This document shows positions 35,137 to 44,589 of a stretch of DNA of 64,000 bases, one piece after another. The notes under the pieces are model-generated. The model was not told where the DNA came from, made no database searches, and saw only the letters and a list, made by a program, of their open reading frames with translations. Position numbers and translations under genes: made by a program. Source of the DNA: Palleronia sp. THAF1. Lineage in GTDB: Bacteria > Pseudomonadota > Alphaproteobacteria > Rhodobacterales > Rhodobacteraceae. The stretch is taken from positions 911,001 to 975,000 of the forward strand of contig NZ_CP045420.1 in the NCBI RefSeq assembly GCF_009363795.1. Reading direction: 5' to 3'. The first letter of the stretch is position 1; every line of letters starts with the position of its first letter.

Positions 35137-35918
35137 GCGCGCAGACCTCCGAACTTGGGGGTGCGTTTCTCCATGAAGGCAGAGATACCCTCTACCGCTT
35201 CCGGCCCGCCTTGCGCGCGGGCCATGGCATCACGCTCTGCGTCGAGTTGATCGTCGAGCGTTGCGTCGCGGGCGGATTGGGCCAGCCGTTTGATCCGCAC
35301 CTGCGCCTCACGTGGGCCGTGGCCCAACGCGTGCGCCATCTTGCGGGACTCGGACACGGCGTCGCCCGGTGCGCACAGCTGGCTGACAGCGCCCAGCGCG
35401 AACAGGCGTTCGGCGGTGATGGGTGCTCCGGTCAGAAGCAGGGGCATAAGTGTGGCCACTGGCAGGGCGCGGGCGAGCGCGTGGGTCAGACCGCCGTCGG
35501 GCACAAGGCCCGCCTTCACGTAAGCCGCCGAAAACGTAGTTCCTTCGGCGGCGATCAGCACGTCGCAGGCGGCGGCCAGCGACCAACCAGCGCCCGCCGC
35601 GCCGCCTTCGACGGCGGCGATCACGGGGCAGGGGCAGTCGCGGATGGCGCGGATCACGTCGTGCAGGGCATCAATCTTCGCGGCCCGCTCGCGCTTGGGC
35701 AATTCGGCGCGGGTGGCCAGCGTATTCAGGTCGCCGCCCGCGCAGAAGAAGTCGCCTTCGCCCGCAAGGATCACCGCGCCGACGGTGCCGTCCGCATTGG
35801 CCGCGGCGCAGGCCTCTATCACCGCCGCGTAGTATTCGGGCGTCAGCGCGTTGCGCTTGGCGGCATTGCAGTTCCACACGATCACCGCATGGTCGCCGGT
35901 GTCGATCCGGGCGCTCAT
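35133..35918 (-). CDS. Enoyl-CoA hydratase/isomerase family protein
   Basis: 261-aa crotonase fold. Start at ATG 35916-35918, overlapping the thioesterase stop. Oxyanion-hole strands GDFFCAGGDLNTLA (about 65-78) and EGGAAGAGWSLAAACD (about 112-127) are intact. The usual catalytic Glu region reads AYVKAGLVPDGGLTHALAR with Asp in the position seen in isomerase-type PaaG-like members rather than the PGAGGT of hydratases. So isomerase or epoxyacyl/dienoyl chemistry is possible. In the middle of the operon between CoA ligase and thioesterase. Confidence 0.9.
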   Translation of the reverse strand: MSARIDTGDHAVIVWNCNAAKRNALTPEYYAAVIEACAAANADGTVGAVILAGEGDFFCAGGDLNTLATRAELPKRERAAKIDALHDVIRAIRDCPCPVIAAVEGGAAGAGWSLAAACDVLIAAEGTTFSAAYVKAGLVPDGGLTHALARALPVATLMPLLLTGAPITAERLFALGAVSQLCAPGDAVSESRKMAHALGHGPREAQVRIKRLAQSARDATLDDQLDAERDAMARAQGGPEAVEGISAFMEKRTPKFGGLRA

Positions 35919-36322
35919 CGCTTCGACCTTGGTTTGAACACGCCCGTGCCGGTGGCGATGATCGTCCCGTCCGAACGCGTGATGCGACCGTCGATGAATT
36001 TCGTCTTGTAGCCACCGCCGGTCAGCCAACCCTCGGCGACCAACTCGTCGCCCGGCTCGGCAGAAGCCAGGAATTGCGTCGTCAGCGACAGCGTCACCAT
36101 CGGATGAAGGCCGCTGTCATCGACCGACAGCGACCCCGTCGCCCCCATCGCATTGTCCAGCATCACCGCCGCCAAGCCGCCATGGAACGCGCCGTGGCGG
36201 TTGGTGTGCCGCTCGTCCAGTGTCAGGCGGCAACGCGCGCGCCCGTCGCCGCCCGACACGTCGAGCACGTAGCCCAACGTGCGCTGGGTGCCGGTCTCGT
36301 CGATGATCACGCCATCACTCAT
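35915..36322 (-). CDS. PaaI-type hotdog thioesterase
   Basis: 135 aa. Hotdog fold with RHGAFHGGLAAVMLDNAMG (about 42-60), containing the HGG-(x)n-D active-site pattern of the PaaI/YdiI group, and TLSLTTQFLASAEPGDELVAEGWL strands (start of motif TLSLTTQFLASAEPGDELVA). Probably hydrolyses dead-end or inhibitory acyl-CoAs so that free CoA is recovered. Overlaps both neighbours by 4 nt, so it is locked into the operon. Confidence 0.88.
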   Translation of the reverse strand: MSDGVIIDETGTQRTLGYVLDVSGGDGRARCRLTLDERHTNRHGAFHGGLAAVMLDNAMGATGSLSVDDSGLHPMVTLSLTTQFLASAEPGDELVAEGWLTGGGYKTKFIDGRITRSDGTIIATGTGVFKPRSKR

Positions 36323-37443
36323 GCCGCCCCGCGCAGCCGGGAGAAACGGCCAAGGTGATACAGAGCGTCGCCCAAGCGATGCTCTGTCATCGTGGCGCGG
36401 CGGGCGAAGTGGCCAAGGTCGTATTCCATGGTCATGCCGATGCCGCCGTGCATCTGTATCGACTCTTCCACCACCATCTTCACCGTCTGCCCGACCAGCT
36501 GCTTGGTGGCCGAGACGTGGATTTCGCGGTCCTTGCGGTCGTCATCCAGATGGCCGGCAAGGTTGATGACGGCAGAGCGTGCCTGCTCGACCTCGACGAT
36601 CATGTCAGCCATGCGGAACTGCAACGCCTGAAAACGGCCGATGGGCTGGCCGAACTGGTTGCGCTGGCCAAGATAATCCATTGTCAGCTTCTTCGCCGTT
36701 TCCATCAACCCCAGCGCTTCGGCACAGAGCGCGCAGGTGGCACGGGCGTTGGCGGTCTCGATGGCCTCAAACGCTTTGCCTTCTTCCCCCAGCAGGGCAT
36801 CGGCGGGAAGCGTCACGTCCGTCATCTCGATCTCTGCGCCGCGTCCGCCACCGGCGAGCGGATAGTCTCGGAGGTCCAAGCCATCGGTGCCCTTCGGCAC
36901 GAGGAACAAAGAGATACCGTCGGTATCCCCGACCTCGCCGCTGGTGCGCGCCGAAACGACCAGCAGGTCGGCTTCCGCACCATTCGTGACGACCGACTTG
37001 CGGCCCGAGAGTTTCCAGCCGTCGTCCGTCTTTTCAGCTTGGGTGGACACCCGCGCCAGATCGTAGCGCGATCCCGGCTCGCCGTGGGCAAAGGCGACCT
37101 GCGTGGTGCCCGCGATGATCGCCTCAATGGCCTCTTTCTGGCTGTCGGCACCAAGGGCGGCGATCAAACCGCCGGCCAGCACGACCTCCAGCAACGGTTC
37201 GGGCGCACCGGCGCGACCCATTTCTTCGAACGTCACCATCAGGTCGAAGCCCGCGCCGCCGAAGCCGCCGTCCTCTTCGCTGAACAGCGCGCCGATCACG
37301 CCCATTTCGGCCAGTTTTTCCCACGCATCCGTGGACCAGCCGTAGTCGCCGCGCGCCAAAGCCTTCAGGTCGGTCACATCGCCCAACAGGCGACGCAGAC
37401 CGTCGGACAGCATGGTCCGTTCTTCGGTATGTTCAAAGTTCAT
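36319..37443 (-). CDS. Acyl-CoA dehydrogenase, small (PimD-like) member of a pair
   Basis: 374-aa FAD flavoprotein. N-terminal helical domain, mid beta domain (AFAHGEPGSRYDLARVSTQA; GWKLSGRKSVVTNGAEADLL) and C-terminal helical domain with QMHGGIGMTMEYDLGHFARR (about 333-352). The mid-domain T-x-P motif of typical acyl-CoA dehydrogenases is degenerate, as in the smaller partners of heteromeric dehydrogenases (for example pimeloyl-CoA dehydrogenase or steroid ChsE-type pairs). Directly followed upstream by a larger partner gene with a 3-bp gap, supporting a two-subunit enzyme. Substrate inferred only. Confidence 0.9.
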   Translation of the reverse strand: MNFEHTEERTMLSDGLRRLLGDVTDLKALARGDYGWSTDAWEKLAEMGVIGALFSEEDGGFGGAGFDLMVTFEEMGRAGAPEPLLEVVLAGGLIAALGADSQKEAIEAIIAGTTQVAFAHGEPGSRYDLARVSTQAEKTDDGWKLSGRKSVVTNGAEADLLVVSARTSGEVGDTDGISLFLVPKGTDGLDLRDYPLAGGGRGAEIEMTDVTLPADALLGEEGKAFEAIETANARATCALCAEALGLMETAKKLTMDYLGQRNQFGQPIGRFQALQFRMADMIVEVEQARSAVINLAGHLDDDRKDREIHVSATKQLVGQTVKMVVEESIQMHGGIGMTMEYDLGHFARRATMTEHRLGDALYHLGRFSRLRGAA

Positions 37444-37446
37444 GGC

Positions 37447-38643
37447 TCAGACCTCCAGCATCGTCTTGGCGATGATCTGCCGCTGCACTTCGTTCGATCC
37501 GCCGTAGATCGAGAGTTTGCGGTTGTTGAAATACTCCGCCGTCGACGGCATCGCGTAGTCGGGGCCGACCGTGTCGATGTTCGATCCCGGTTCCAGCGCT
37601 TCCGACACGAAGGGCATCGCGTAGGGGCCGCAGGCGGCGCGGGTCAGGTTGTTGATCTCTTGCCGGATCTGGGTGCCCTTGATCTTGAGCATCGATGATT
37701 CCACCCCCGGCGCCTGACCTTCCGCGGCGGCAGAGACTACGCGCAGGTTCGTCGTGGCCATGGCCATCAGCGCGATCTCCAGCTTGGCGATCTCTGCGGC
37801 GAAGAGCGCGTCCTCGATCAGCGGCTTGCCGTCTTGCATCTCCAGCCCCGCGATGCGGCGCAGGTTGGATAGCGCCTCTGACGCGAAACCGACGCCCGCG
37901 ATATTGGTGCGCTCATGGGTCAGCAGGTATTTCGCGATGGTCCAGCCCTTGTTTTCCTCGCCCACAAGGTTCTCGACCGGCACCTTCACATCGGTGAACC
38001 AGACCTCGTTCACCTCGGCTTCGCCGTCGATCAAGACGATGGGTTTCACCTCGACGCCCGGATCGTTCATGTCGATGAGCAAAAAGCTGATGCCTTCCTG
38101 TCGCTTGCCCTCTTTCGAGGTGCGCACAAGGCAGAAGATGTGATCGGCGTACTGCGCCAAGGTCGTCCAAGTCTTCTGGCCGTTGACGATGTAGTGGTCG
38201 CCCTCGCGCTTGGCCTCGCACTTCAGTGACGCAAGGTCGGACCCGGCTCCCGGCTCGGAGTAGCCCTGGCACCACCAATCCTCGCCCGACAGGATGCGCG
38301 GCATCCAGTAGGCCTTCTGTTCGTCATTGCCGAAGGCCATGAGCACGGGCCCCAGCATCGCAACGCCGAAGGGCACGATGCGGGGGGCGTGGGCTTTGGT
38401 GGTTTCTTCCTCGAAGATATGGCGCTGCACGGCATCCCAGCCCGCGCCGCCGTGCTCCTTGGGCCAGTGCCCCGCGTGCCAATTCTTTTCCTGTAGGATC
38501 GCGTGCCACTGTTCGTGGTCTTCCTTGATCAGCCGCTTGCCCAGCCGCACTTTGTCGGCCAGCGTTTTGGGCAAGCGCTCGTCCAGAAACGTGCGCAGTT
38601 CGGTGCGGAATGCTTCGTGGTCGTCGGAATAGCTCAGGTCCAT
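37447..38643 (-). CDS. Acyl-CoA dehydrogenase, large (PimC-like) member of a pair
   Basis: 398 aa. Complete acyl-CoA dehydrogenase: GEDWWCQGYSEPGAGSDLAS (about 116-135), the FAD-binding QKTWTTLAQYADHIFCLVRT, FTDVKVPVENLVGEENKGW and the C-terminal SIYGGSNEVQRQIIAKTML. The WCQGYSEPGAGSDLAS and WTTLAQYAD wording is typical of proteins named pimeloyl-CoA dehydrogenase large subunit. Pairs with the 374-aa gene 3 bp downstream, giving the probable alpha/beta dehydrogenase for the first oxidation of the imported acid. Confidence 0.92.
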   Translation of the reverse strand: MDLSYSDDHEAFRTELRTFLDERLPKTLADKVRLGKRLIKEDHEQWHAILQEKNWHAGHWPKEHGGAGWDAVQRHIFEEETTKAHAPRIVPFGVAMLGPVLMAFGNDEQKAYWMPRILSGEDWWCQGYSEPGAGSDLASLKCEAKREGDHYIVNGQKTWTTLAQYADHIFCLVRTSKEGKRQEGISFLLIDMNDPGVEVKPIVLIDGEAEVNEVWFTDVKVPVENLVGEENKGWTIAKYLLTHERTNIAGVGFASEALSNLRRIAGLEMQDGKPLIEDALFAAEIAKLEIALMAMATTNLRVVSAAAEGQAPGVESSMLKIKGTQIRQEINNLTRAACGPYAMPFVSEALEPGSNIDTVGPDYAMPSTAEYFNNRKLSIYGGSNEVQRQIIAKTMLEV

Positions 38644-38655
38644 CTTCTCAACTCC

Positions 38656-39834
38656 CTAGTAGATTTCAAGCAGGCCGGCGGCACCCTGGCCGCCGCCGAT
38701 ACACATGGTGACGACGCCCAGCTTGGCGCCGCGACGACGGCCTTCGTGCAGGATATGGCCGGTCATCCGCGCGCCGGTCATGCCGAAGGGATGGCCCACG
38801 GCGATAGAGCCGCCGTCGACGTTCAGGATATCGTTGTCGATGCCCAGGGTGTCGCGGCAGTAGATCAGCTGCGAGGCGAAGGCCTCGTTCAGCTCCCACA
38901 GGTCGATGTCGGACACCTTTAGACCCGCGCGCTCCAGCAGGCGCGGCACTGCGTAGACAGGGCCGATACCCATCTCATCCGGTTCGCACCCGCCGACGGC
39001 AAAGCCCCGGAATGCGCCCAGCGGTTCAAGCCCGGCCTTCTCGGCTTCTTTGCGGGACATCATCACGAGTGCGGCGGCGCCATCCGACAGCTGGCTGGCG
39101 TTGCCGGCGGTGATGAACTTGCCCTCGCCCCGCACGGGTTGCAGCCCTTGCAGCGCCTCCAGCGTTGTGGAGGGACGGTTGCATTCGTCCATCTCCAGCG
39201 TGACTTCTTGGTGGGTGACCTCGCCGGTCTCCTTGTCCTTCACGGCCTTCGTCGTCTTGATCCCGGCCAGTTCGGCGTCGAAACGGCCTGCCTTCTGGCC
39301 CTCGGCGGTGCGCATCTGGGACTGGTAGCCCAGCTCGTCCTGCGCCTCCCGGCTGATGCCGTAACGCTCGGCCACAATGTCGGCGGTGTCGATCATCGGC
39401 AGATACAGGTCCGGCTTATGCTCCATGATCCAGTCGTTGGGGCTTTCGTCGGGGGGCGGCTGCACGGTCGAGATCGACTCGACGCCGCCCACCAGAACCG
39501 CCTTCGCGCCTTCCTGACCGATCATGTGCCCGCCCATCGCGATGGCCTGCAATCCGCTCGCGCAAAAGCGGTTCACGGTGGTGCCTGCGATGCTGACCGG
39601 CAGTCCGGCCCGGATTACGGCCTGCCGCGCGATGTTGCGCCCCGTCGAGCCTTGCGGATAGCCACAGCCCCAGATCGAGTCCTCTATCAGGGCAGGGTCG
39701 ATGCCCGCGCGCTCGACCGCGTGGTGTGTCGCGTGGCCCGCCAGATCGACGCCATGCGTGGCGTTGAACGCCCCGCGATGGGCCTTGCCGATCGGCGTGC
39801 GGGCGACGGATACGATGACGGCGTCGTCACTCAT
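38656..39834 (-). CDS. Acetyl-CoA acyltransferase (thiolase)
   Basis: 392 aa, degradative thiolase that cleaves 3-ketoacyl-CoA with CoA. Nucleophilic cysteine in VNRFCASGLQAIAMGG (about 87-102), catalytic His in NVDGGSIAVGHPFGMTGARM (about 340-359) and second Cys in TMCIGGGQGAAGL (about 377-389). Overlaps the trifunctional-type hydratase/dehydrogenase by 4 nt, so the two probably form the fatty-acid-oxidation complex. Chain-length preference not visible. Confidence 0.95.
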   Translation of the reverse strand: MSDDAVIVSVARTPIGKAHRGAFNATHGVDLAGHATHHAVERAGIDPALIEDSIWGCGYPQGSTGRNIARQAVIRAGLPVSIAGTTVNRFCASGLQAIAMGGHMIGQEGAKAVLVGGVESISTVQPPPDESPNDWIMEHKPDLYLPMIDTADIVAERYGISREAQDELGYQSQMRTAEGQKAGRFDAELAGIKTTKAVKDKETGEVTHQEVTLEMDECNRPSTTLEALQGLQPVRGEGKFITAGNASQLSDGAAALVMMSRKEAEKAGLEPLGAFRGFAVGGCEPDEMGIGPVYAVPRLLERAGLKVSDIDLWELNEAFASQLIYCRDTLGIDNDILNVDGGSIAVGHPFGMTGARMTGHILHEGRRRGAKLGVVTMCIGGGQGAAGLLEIY

Positions 39835-41900
39835 TGGTTCAGCTCCTCGAATTTACCGTCGCGGTCGGCTAGCGTGTCCAGCATTGGCGCGACGCTCCAG
39901 AATGTGGGGTTGTCTTTGGCATAGCGGGTGATCCGGTCGCGGATCGTCGATAGGCCCACCTGATCGGCGTATTTCATCGGCCCGCCGCGATAGCGGGGAA
40001 AGCCGTAGCCGAAAAGTTTCACCGCATCCACGTCGAGCGGACGCTGGGCGATGCCTTCGTCCACGATGCGCGCCCCTTCGTTGATCATCGCGGCCATGTA
40101 ACGCTCGACGATCTCGGTGTCGGTGAAGTCGCGCGCGGTAATGCCCGCCTTCTCACGAGCGGCGTCGATGTGGGCTTGCACGTCCGGGTTCTCGGCCATG
40201 TCGTCGCCGTAGACGTAGAAGCCCTTACCGGTCTTGCGGCCCTTGTCGCCATTCTCGACCAGCGCGTCGGCCCAGTCGGGGTTCACGATGCCGGGCAGGT
40301 CGCGGCCCTTGCGGTCACGGGTCATGCTTCCGATGTCGAGGCCCGCCAGATCGGCGACTTTGCTCGGTCCCATGGCAAAACCGAACCGTTCCAGCGCCGC
40401 GTCGATCTGGTAGGGAGAGGCCCCCTGCAAGATCATCTCATCCGCCGCCGAGCGGTAGTGAGACAGCATCCGGTTGCCGATGAATCCGTCGCAGACGCCA
40501 GAGCGTACGGCGGTCTTGCCCAACGTCTTCGCCAGCCTGAACGCGGTGGCGGTCACCTCTGGGGCAGTGCGTTCGGGCACCACGACCTCCAGCAGCTTCA
40601 TCACATGTGCGGGCGAGAAGAAGTGCAGACCGATCACGTCTTGGGGTCGTTTGGTGGCCCCTGCAATCTTTGTCACGTCCAGATAACTTGTGTTCGTCGC
40701 CAGCACCGCGCCGTCTTTCATCACGCGGTCCAACTGGTCGAAGACCTGATGTTTGACGTCCATGGACTCGAACACCGCTTCGATCACGACGTCGGCCTCA
40801 CTCAGCGCTTCGTAATCGGTGGTCGTCGTCAGGTCGGCGGCAGCGCGCTTGGCCTCGGTCATCTTGCCGCGCTTCACGGCCCCGTCGAGGTTCTTGGCGA
40901 TGGTCGCGTCGGCCTTGGATGCGGCCTCTACGCTCGTTTCGACAAGTGTCACCGGCAGGCCCGCCAGCAAGGCGGCGGTCGCTATGCCCGACCCCATGGT
41001 GCCGCCGCCGATAACGCCGATGGCCTTTATGGGGCGCGGCTCGACGCCCTGCAGCTCGGGCAGGTTCGACACCTTCCGCTCTAGGAAAAACGCGTGGATC
41101 AGACCGTCACGCTGGGGTGTCTCCATCAGTTCCATGAACAGCCGCCGCTCTTCCTTGCGACCTTCGGCGAATGGCAACTGCGTGGCCGCGCGCACCGCCT
41201 TCGCGGCGTGGCGCTGGGCGACCTGACCGGGAAACTTCCGCTCCAGATCGGCGTCGCGCGCCTCCCAGTCCAGTTCGCTGCTGGGCACGTCCATGTCCGA
41301 GACAGGCCGCGCGGTCGCGCCCATTTCCAGAAGTTCGCCCGCGTAGGCGAGACCGGCGATCCTGGCATCGTCCCCTTCGACCATCCGGTCCACAAGACCG
41401 ATAACCTGCGCGCGCGTCGCGTCCACCGGCTTGCCGCTGACGATCAGGTCCAGCGCGTCTTCCACTCCCGTCAGGCGCGGCGTGCGTTGCGTGCCGCCCG
41501 CGCCCGGCAGAATGCCAAGGCCCACTTCCGGCAGCCCGATCTTCGCGCCTTTCAGTGCAACGCGGTAGTGGCAGCCCAGAGCGACCTCTAGCCCGCCACC
41601 AAGCGCAGCACCGTGGATGGCGGCGACGACGGGCTTTTCCAGCGCTTCGATCCGGTCGATCACATCGGGCAGGATCGGGTCCTGCGGGGTCTTGCCGAAC
41701 TCTGAGATATCCGCGCCGCCCAGAAACAGTCGCCCCGCGCCGACGATCACGGCGATCTGCGCGGCGTCATCCCCGGCAAAGCGGTTGGCGGCGTCCATCA
41801 GGCCCTGCCGCACGGCGTGTCCCAGCGCGTTCACCGGCGGGTTGTTCACCGTGATGACGGCGATCTGGCCTTCGGTCTCGTATCGAACGGGATTGGTCAT
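39831..41900 (-). CDS. Enoyl-CoA hydratase / 3-hydroxyacyl-CoA dehydrogenase fusion (FadB/FadJ/PimF type)
   Basis: 689 aa from ATG 41898-41900. N-terminal crotonase (about 1-200; GRLFLGGADISEFGK and IHGAALGGGLEVALGCHYRV with catalytic Glu, LPEVGLGILPGAGGTQRTPR), Rossmann dehydrogenase (about 295-480; AIGVIGGGTMGSGIATAALL) and C-terminal 3HCDH domains (FSPAHVMKLLEVVVP; YGFPRYRGGPMKYAD). Catalyses hydration and NAD-dependent oxidation in beta-oxidation. Seven bp after iclR and overlapping thiolase. R. palustris PimF, in a dicarboxylate operon, has the same architecture. Confidence 0.95.
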   Translation of the reverse strand: MTNPVRYETEGQIAVITVNNPPVNALGHAVRQGLMDAANRFAGDDAAQIAVIVGAGRLFLGGADISEFGKTPQDPILPDVIDRIEALEKPVVAAIHGAALGGGLEVALGCHYRVALKGAKIGLPEVGLGILPGAGGTQRTPRLTGVEDALDLIVSGKPVDATRAQVIGLVDRMVEGDDARIAGLAYAGELLEMGATARPVSDMDVPSSELDWEARDADLERKFPGQVAQRHAAKAVRAATQLPFAEGRKEERRLFMELMETPQRDGLIHAFFLERKVSNLPELQGVEPRPIKAIGVIGGGTMGSGIATAALLAGLPVTLVETSVEAASKADATIAKNLDGAVKRGKMTEAKRAAADLTTTTDYEALSEADVVIEAVFESMDVKHQVFDQLDRVMKDGAVLATNTSYLDVTKIAGATKRPQDVIGLHFFSPAHVMKLLEVVVPERTAPEVTATAFRLAKTLGKTAVRSGVCDGFIGNRMLSHYRSAADEMILQGASPYQIDAALERFGFAMGPSKVADLAGLDIGSMTRDRKGRDLPGIVNPDWADALVENGDKGRKTGKGFYVYGDDMAENPDVQAHIDAAREKAGITARDFTDTEIVERYMAAMINEGARIVDEGIAQRPLDVDAVKLFGYGFPRYRGGPMKYADQVGLSTIRDRITRYAKDNPTFWSVAPMLDTLADRDGKFEELNQ

Positions 41901-41907
41901 CTTTACC

Positions 41908-42711
41908 TCAACGTCTGATCGGGGTGGGCGATTGGCCCAGCGTGGTTTCGAGTGTCGCGACAGCCGCGCGCAGGGCAGGGCCAACTTCGGCGACCATCCG
42001 GCTTTCGGGCAGGTCGGCAGGCAGCGCGCCGCAGGTGAAGACCACCGGCTCTGCCATGTCGCGGGGGTGGAATGGCGACGATACGGCATGGATATTAGCC
42101 GCGAAGTAGTCGGCAGGTGGGCAGATCGCGAAGCCGCGCTTGGTGAGTTGGGCGTAGCCATCGGCGCGGATACGGTCGGCGTGGGCTTTCGTCAGGTCGC
42201 GGTCGCGCCCCGCGTCGACCACCACGCCGGGCAGGGCGGCATCGTCGAGCGCGGCAAGGAAACAGGTGCCCGACGAGGATCCCCGGAACGGCACCCGCGC
42301 GCCGACGTCCAGCCAGATCGAGGACACGCCCGTGGGACGCCATACCTTCGTCAGCAACAGCCGGTCCCGGTCGCGGACTGCCAACAACGCCAGCGTCCGC
42401 GTCTCGTCCGCCAGCCGCTGCATGATCGGCCCGGCGACTTCCGTGAACCCGATGGACGCCGATGCCACGTTACCCAGCGCCAACAGCGCGGGGCCGGGGC
42501 GATAGCGGTCGCCGAAGCGCGCATGCGTCAGGTAGCCCAGGCTGTGCAGCGTATAGGTCAGACGCGACACGGTGCTTTTCGGCAGGCCCGTGCGCTCTGC
42601 GATCTCTGCGTTGCCAAGCCCATCATCGGACGGCCGGAACGCGCGCAGGACTGAAAGCCCCCGTGCAAGGGTCGTGGCGAAGCGCCGGTCATTTGGGCTC
42701 AGGTCGTTCAT
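41908..42711 (-). CDS. IclR-family transcriptional regulator
   Basis: 267 aa. N-terminal winged helix-turn-helix (about 10-75; LARGLSVLRAFRPSDDGLGN and AEIAERTGLPKSTVSRLTYT) and C-terminal effector-binding domain (about 85-255; GSSSGTCFLAALDD, KRGFAICPPADYFAAN). Its ATG overlaps the dctM stop (TGATG), placing it inside the transport/catabolic operon; it most likely controls this operon in response to a pathway substrate or CoA ester. A GCAATTC/GAATTGC dyad upstream of dctP is a candidate binding site. Confidence 0.92.
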   Translation of the reverse strand: MNDLSPNDRRFATTLARGLSVLRAFRPSDDGLGNAEIAERTGLPKSTVSRLTYTLHSLGYLTHARFGDRYRPGPALLALGNVASASIGFTEVAGPIMQRLADETRTLALLAVRDRDRLLLTKVWRPTGVSSIWLDVGARVPFRGSSSGTCFLAALDDAALPGVVVDAGRDRDLTKAHADRIRADGYAQLTKRGFAICPPADYFAANIHAVSSPFHPRDMAEPVVFTCGALPADLPESRMVAEVGPALRAAVATLETTLGQSPTPIRR

Positions 42712-44048
42712 CACATCGAATACGGTATGAGAAGCGACAGCGCGGGCACCGCCATGATAATTATCAGCACGATCACGTCGATGGACAGGAAGCGGATCAG
42801 ACCGGAAAAGATGCGGTCGATTGGCACGTCCTTGCCCACCACGGAACTGATGACGAAGACATTTAGCCCCACCGGCGGCGTGATCAGTCCGATCTCCAGC
42901 AGCTTGATGACCACGACGCCGAACCAGATCAGGTCCAGCCCGTAGCTTTCCACCAAGGGTACCATCAGCGGCAGGGTCAGCACCATGATCCCGATGGGGT
43001 CCAGAAACATGCCGAGCGCCAGGTAGATCAACGCGATGGCGGCCATCAGCACGATGACGTTCGGCTCTGCATTCGTGACCGCGTTCACGATATCTGGCGC
43101 CACGCCGGTCAGGGCGATGAAGGCCACGAAAATCTTGGCGGCGGCAGCGATGAAGAAGATCGAGGTCGTCTGGATCGCGGTCTCTCGCAGCGCGGCCCAG
43201 AAGGACGCCAGAGTCAGCTTGCCTTGTGCGAAACCGGTCAGTGTGACCAAAGCGACGGAAATCGCCGCGGCCTCTGTCGCGGTGAAGAAGCCACCGTAGA
43301 TGCCGCCGACGATCACGACGAACAGCGCAGCGGCAGGCCAGGCGGCGACAGCGGCGTTCAGCTTGTCGCGGCGGGTGATCTCGCCGGTGTAGGCCGGAGC
43401 GTCGCCAGGCTTCTGACGGACCCAGATCCAAATCACTAGAATGAAACCCATCAGCGACAGGATGCCCGGCAGGATGCCCGCGAGGAACAGCGCCGAAATC
43501 GAGGTTTCGGTGAAGATGCCATAGATAATGAACAGCACCGATGGCGGGATCAGCGACCCCAATGTGCCGCCCGCGGCGACGGATGCGGTCGCCAGGCGTT
43601 TGTCGTAGCCCATCGACAGCATTTCGGGCGAGCAGATCCGACCCATGGTGGACGCGCAGGCGATGGACGAGCCGGAGATGGCCGAGAACCCGCCGCAGCC
43701 GACGACCGATGCCATGGCAACGCCACCGGGGATCTTCGCCAGCCACACACGGGCGGCGTGGTAGATCGCGGTTGTAATCTCTGCCCGGTAGGCGATGTGA
43801 CCAAGCGCGACGAACAGCGGGATCATCGACAGGTCGTAGCTGTGGATTAGGTCGAAGGAATTGGAGAATACCAGCGAGGATGTCGGCCGATAGGCGCGCT
43901 CGGGCGCGAAGGCCCCGGTGCGGAAGGCGAAGACGACGAAGGCCCCCACGGTCGCCACGCCCGCCAAGGCGAAGGCGATGGGAACGCGGATCGCAAGCAG
44001 CCCGATGACGGACAGGAATGCGACAATGCCGATGATCGTGCCGTCCAT
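42711..44048 (-). CDS. dctM: TRAP transporter large permease (DctM)
   Basis: 445-aa inner-membrane protein with about twelve helices, the translocation subunit of a Na+-driven TRAP system. Characteristic motifs are VPIAFALAGVATVGAF near the N-terminus, FSAISGSSIACASTMGRICSPEM (start of segment FSAISGSSIACASTMGRICS at about 122), and GTLGSLIPPSVLFIIYGIFTETS further on. TGATG-type overlap with both dctQ (upstream) and iclR (downstream). Together with DctP and DctQ it should import the organic acid degraded by the downstream enzymes. Confidence 0.94.
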   Translation of the reverse strand: MDGTIIGIVAFLSVIGLLAIRVPIAFALAGVATVGAFVVFAFRTGAFAPERAYRPTSSLVFSNSFDLIHSYDLSMIPLFVALGHIAYRAEITTAIYHAARVWLAKIPGGVAMASVVGCGGFSAISGSSIACASTMGRICSPEMLSMGYDKRLATASVAAGGTLGSLIPPSVLFIIYGIFTETSISALFLAGILPGILSLMGFILVIWIWVRQKPGDAPAYTGEITRRDKLNAAVAAWPAAALFVVIVGGIYGGFFTATEAAAISVALVTLTGFAQGKLTLASFWAALRETAIQTTSIFFIAAAAKIFVAFIALTGVAPDIVNAVTNAEPNVIVLMAAIALIYLALGMFLDPIGIMVLTLPLMVPLVESYGLDLIWFGVVVIKLLEIGLITPPVGLNVFVISSVVGKDVPIDRIFSGLIRFLSIDVIVLIIIMAVPALSLLIPYSM

Positions 44049-44560
44049 CAGACTTCTTCCATCGCTTGATTTTCCGTTTCGATGTGTGCGCCGCTTGAAA
44101 CCGTGCGGATGTCTTCAACGACCTGCACCGCGAGCCGCACCCAGCACAGCACGACGCCAATCAGGAACAGAACGCGGCCTGGCCATTTCGGCAGGTTCAA
44201 CTGCCCGAAGAAAAAGCTGCCGCTTTCGATGGCGGTGACGGCCTCTTTCCAGCCCGCCCAGATCAGCGGGATCAAGGCCAGCAGGCCGATGATGCCGCCA
44301 AGGATCACGAGCAGGTCCTGCACGCGCATCGGGAAGTGTTGACTCAGCACCTCGACCACGATGTTGGCGCGCGCGGCGACGGTGGCGGCCAATGGCAGAA
44401 GGATTGCGGCGACCATGAGTTCGGCGACCATGACCACAGTGTCCGGGATTCCCGAGTTTACCGTGATCCGCAGCACGACGCTGACGGTAATCAGCAGGCC
44501 CAGTGCCACGATGGCCGCAGCGGCAAGGTCCAGTAGCAAACGTTCGATCCGACGCAGCAT
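44048..44560 (-). CDS. dctQ: TRAP transporter small permease (DctQ)
   Basis: 170 aa with four hydrophobic helices (about 12-35, 45-62, 86-106 and 125-148), the usual DctQ topology. Contains ITVNSGIPDTVVMVAELMVA and FGQLNLPKWPGRVLFLIGV, typical of this family. Stop overlaps the dctM start (TGATG). It begins 68 bp after dctP, with a terminator-like hairpin in between that should reduce permease expression relative to the binding protein. Confidence 0.88.
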   Translation of the reverse strand: MLRRIERLLLDLAAAAIVALGLLITVSVVLRITVNSGIPDTVVMVAELMVAAILLPLAATVAARANIVVEVLSQHFPMRVQDLLVILGGIIGLLALIPLIWAGWKEAVTAIESGSFFFGQLNLPKWPGRVLFLIGVVLCWVRLAVQVVEDIRTVSSGAHIETENQAMEEV

Positions 44561-44589
44561 CGCGCGACTCCGGTCAGGTCAGGAAGGGG

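Noticed and set aside
42712-44160. Long N-terminal extension of the IclR-type regulator through dctM
   Set aside because: The frame is open only because of composition; the regulator's helix-turn-helix begins just after the ATG at 42709-42711, which overlaps the dctM stop.
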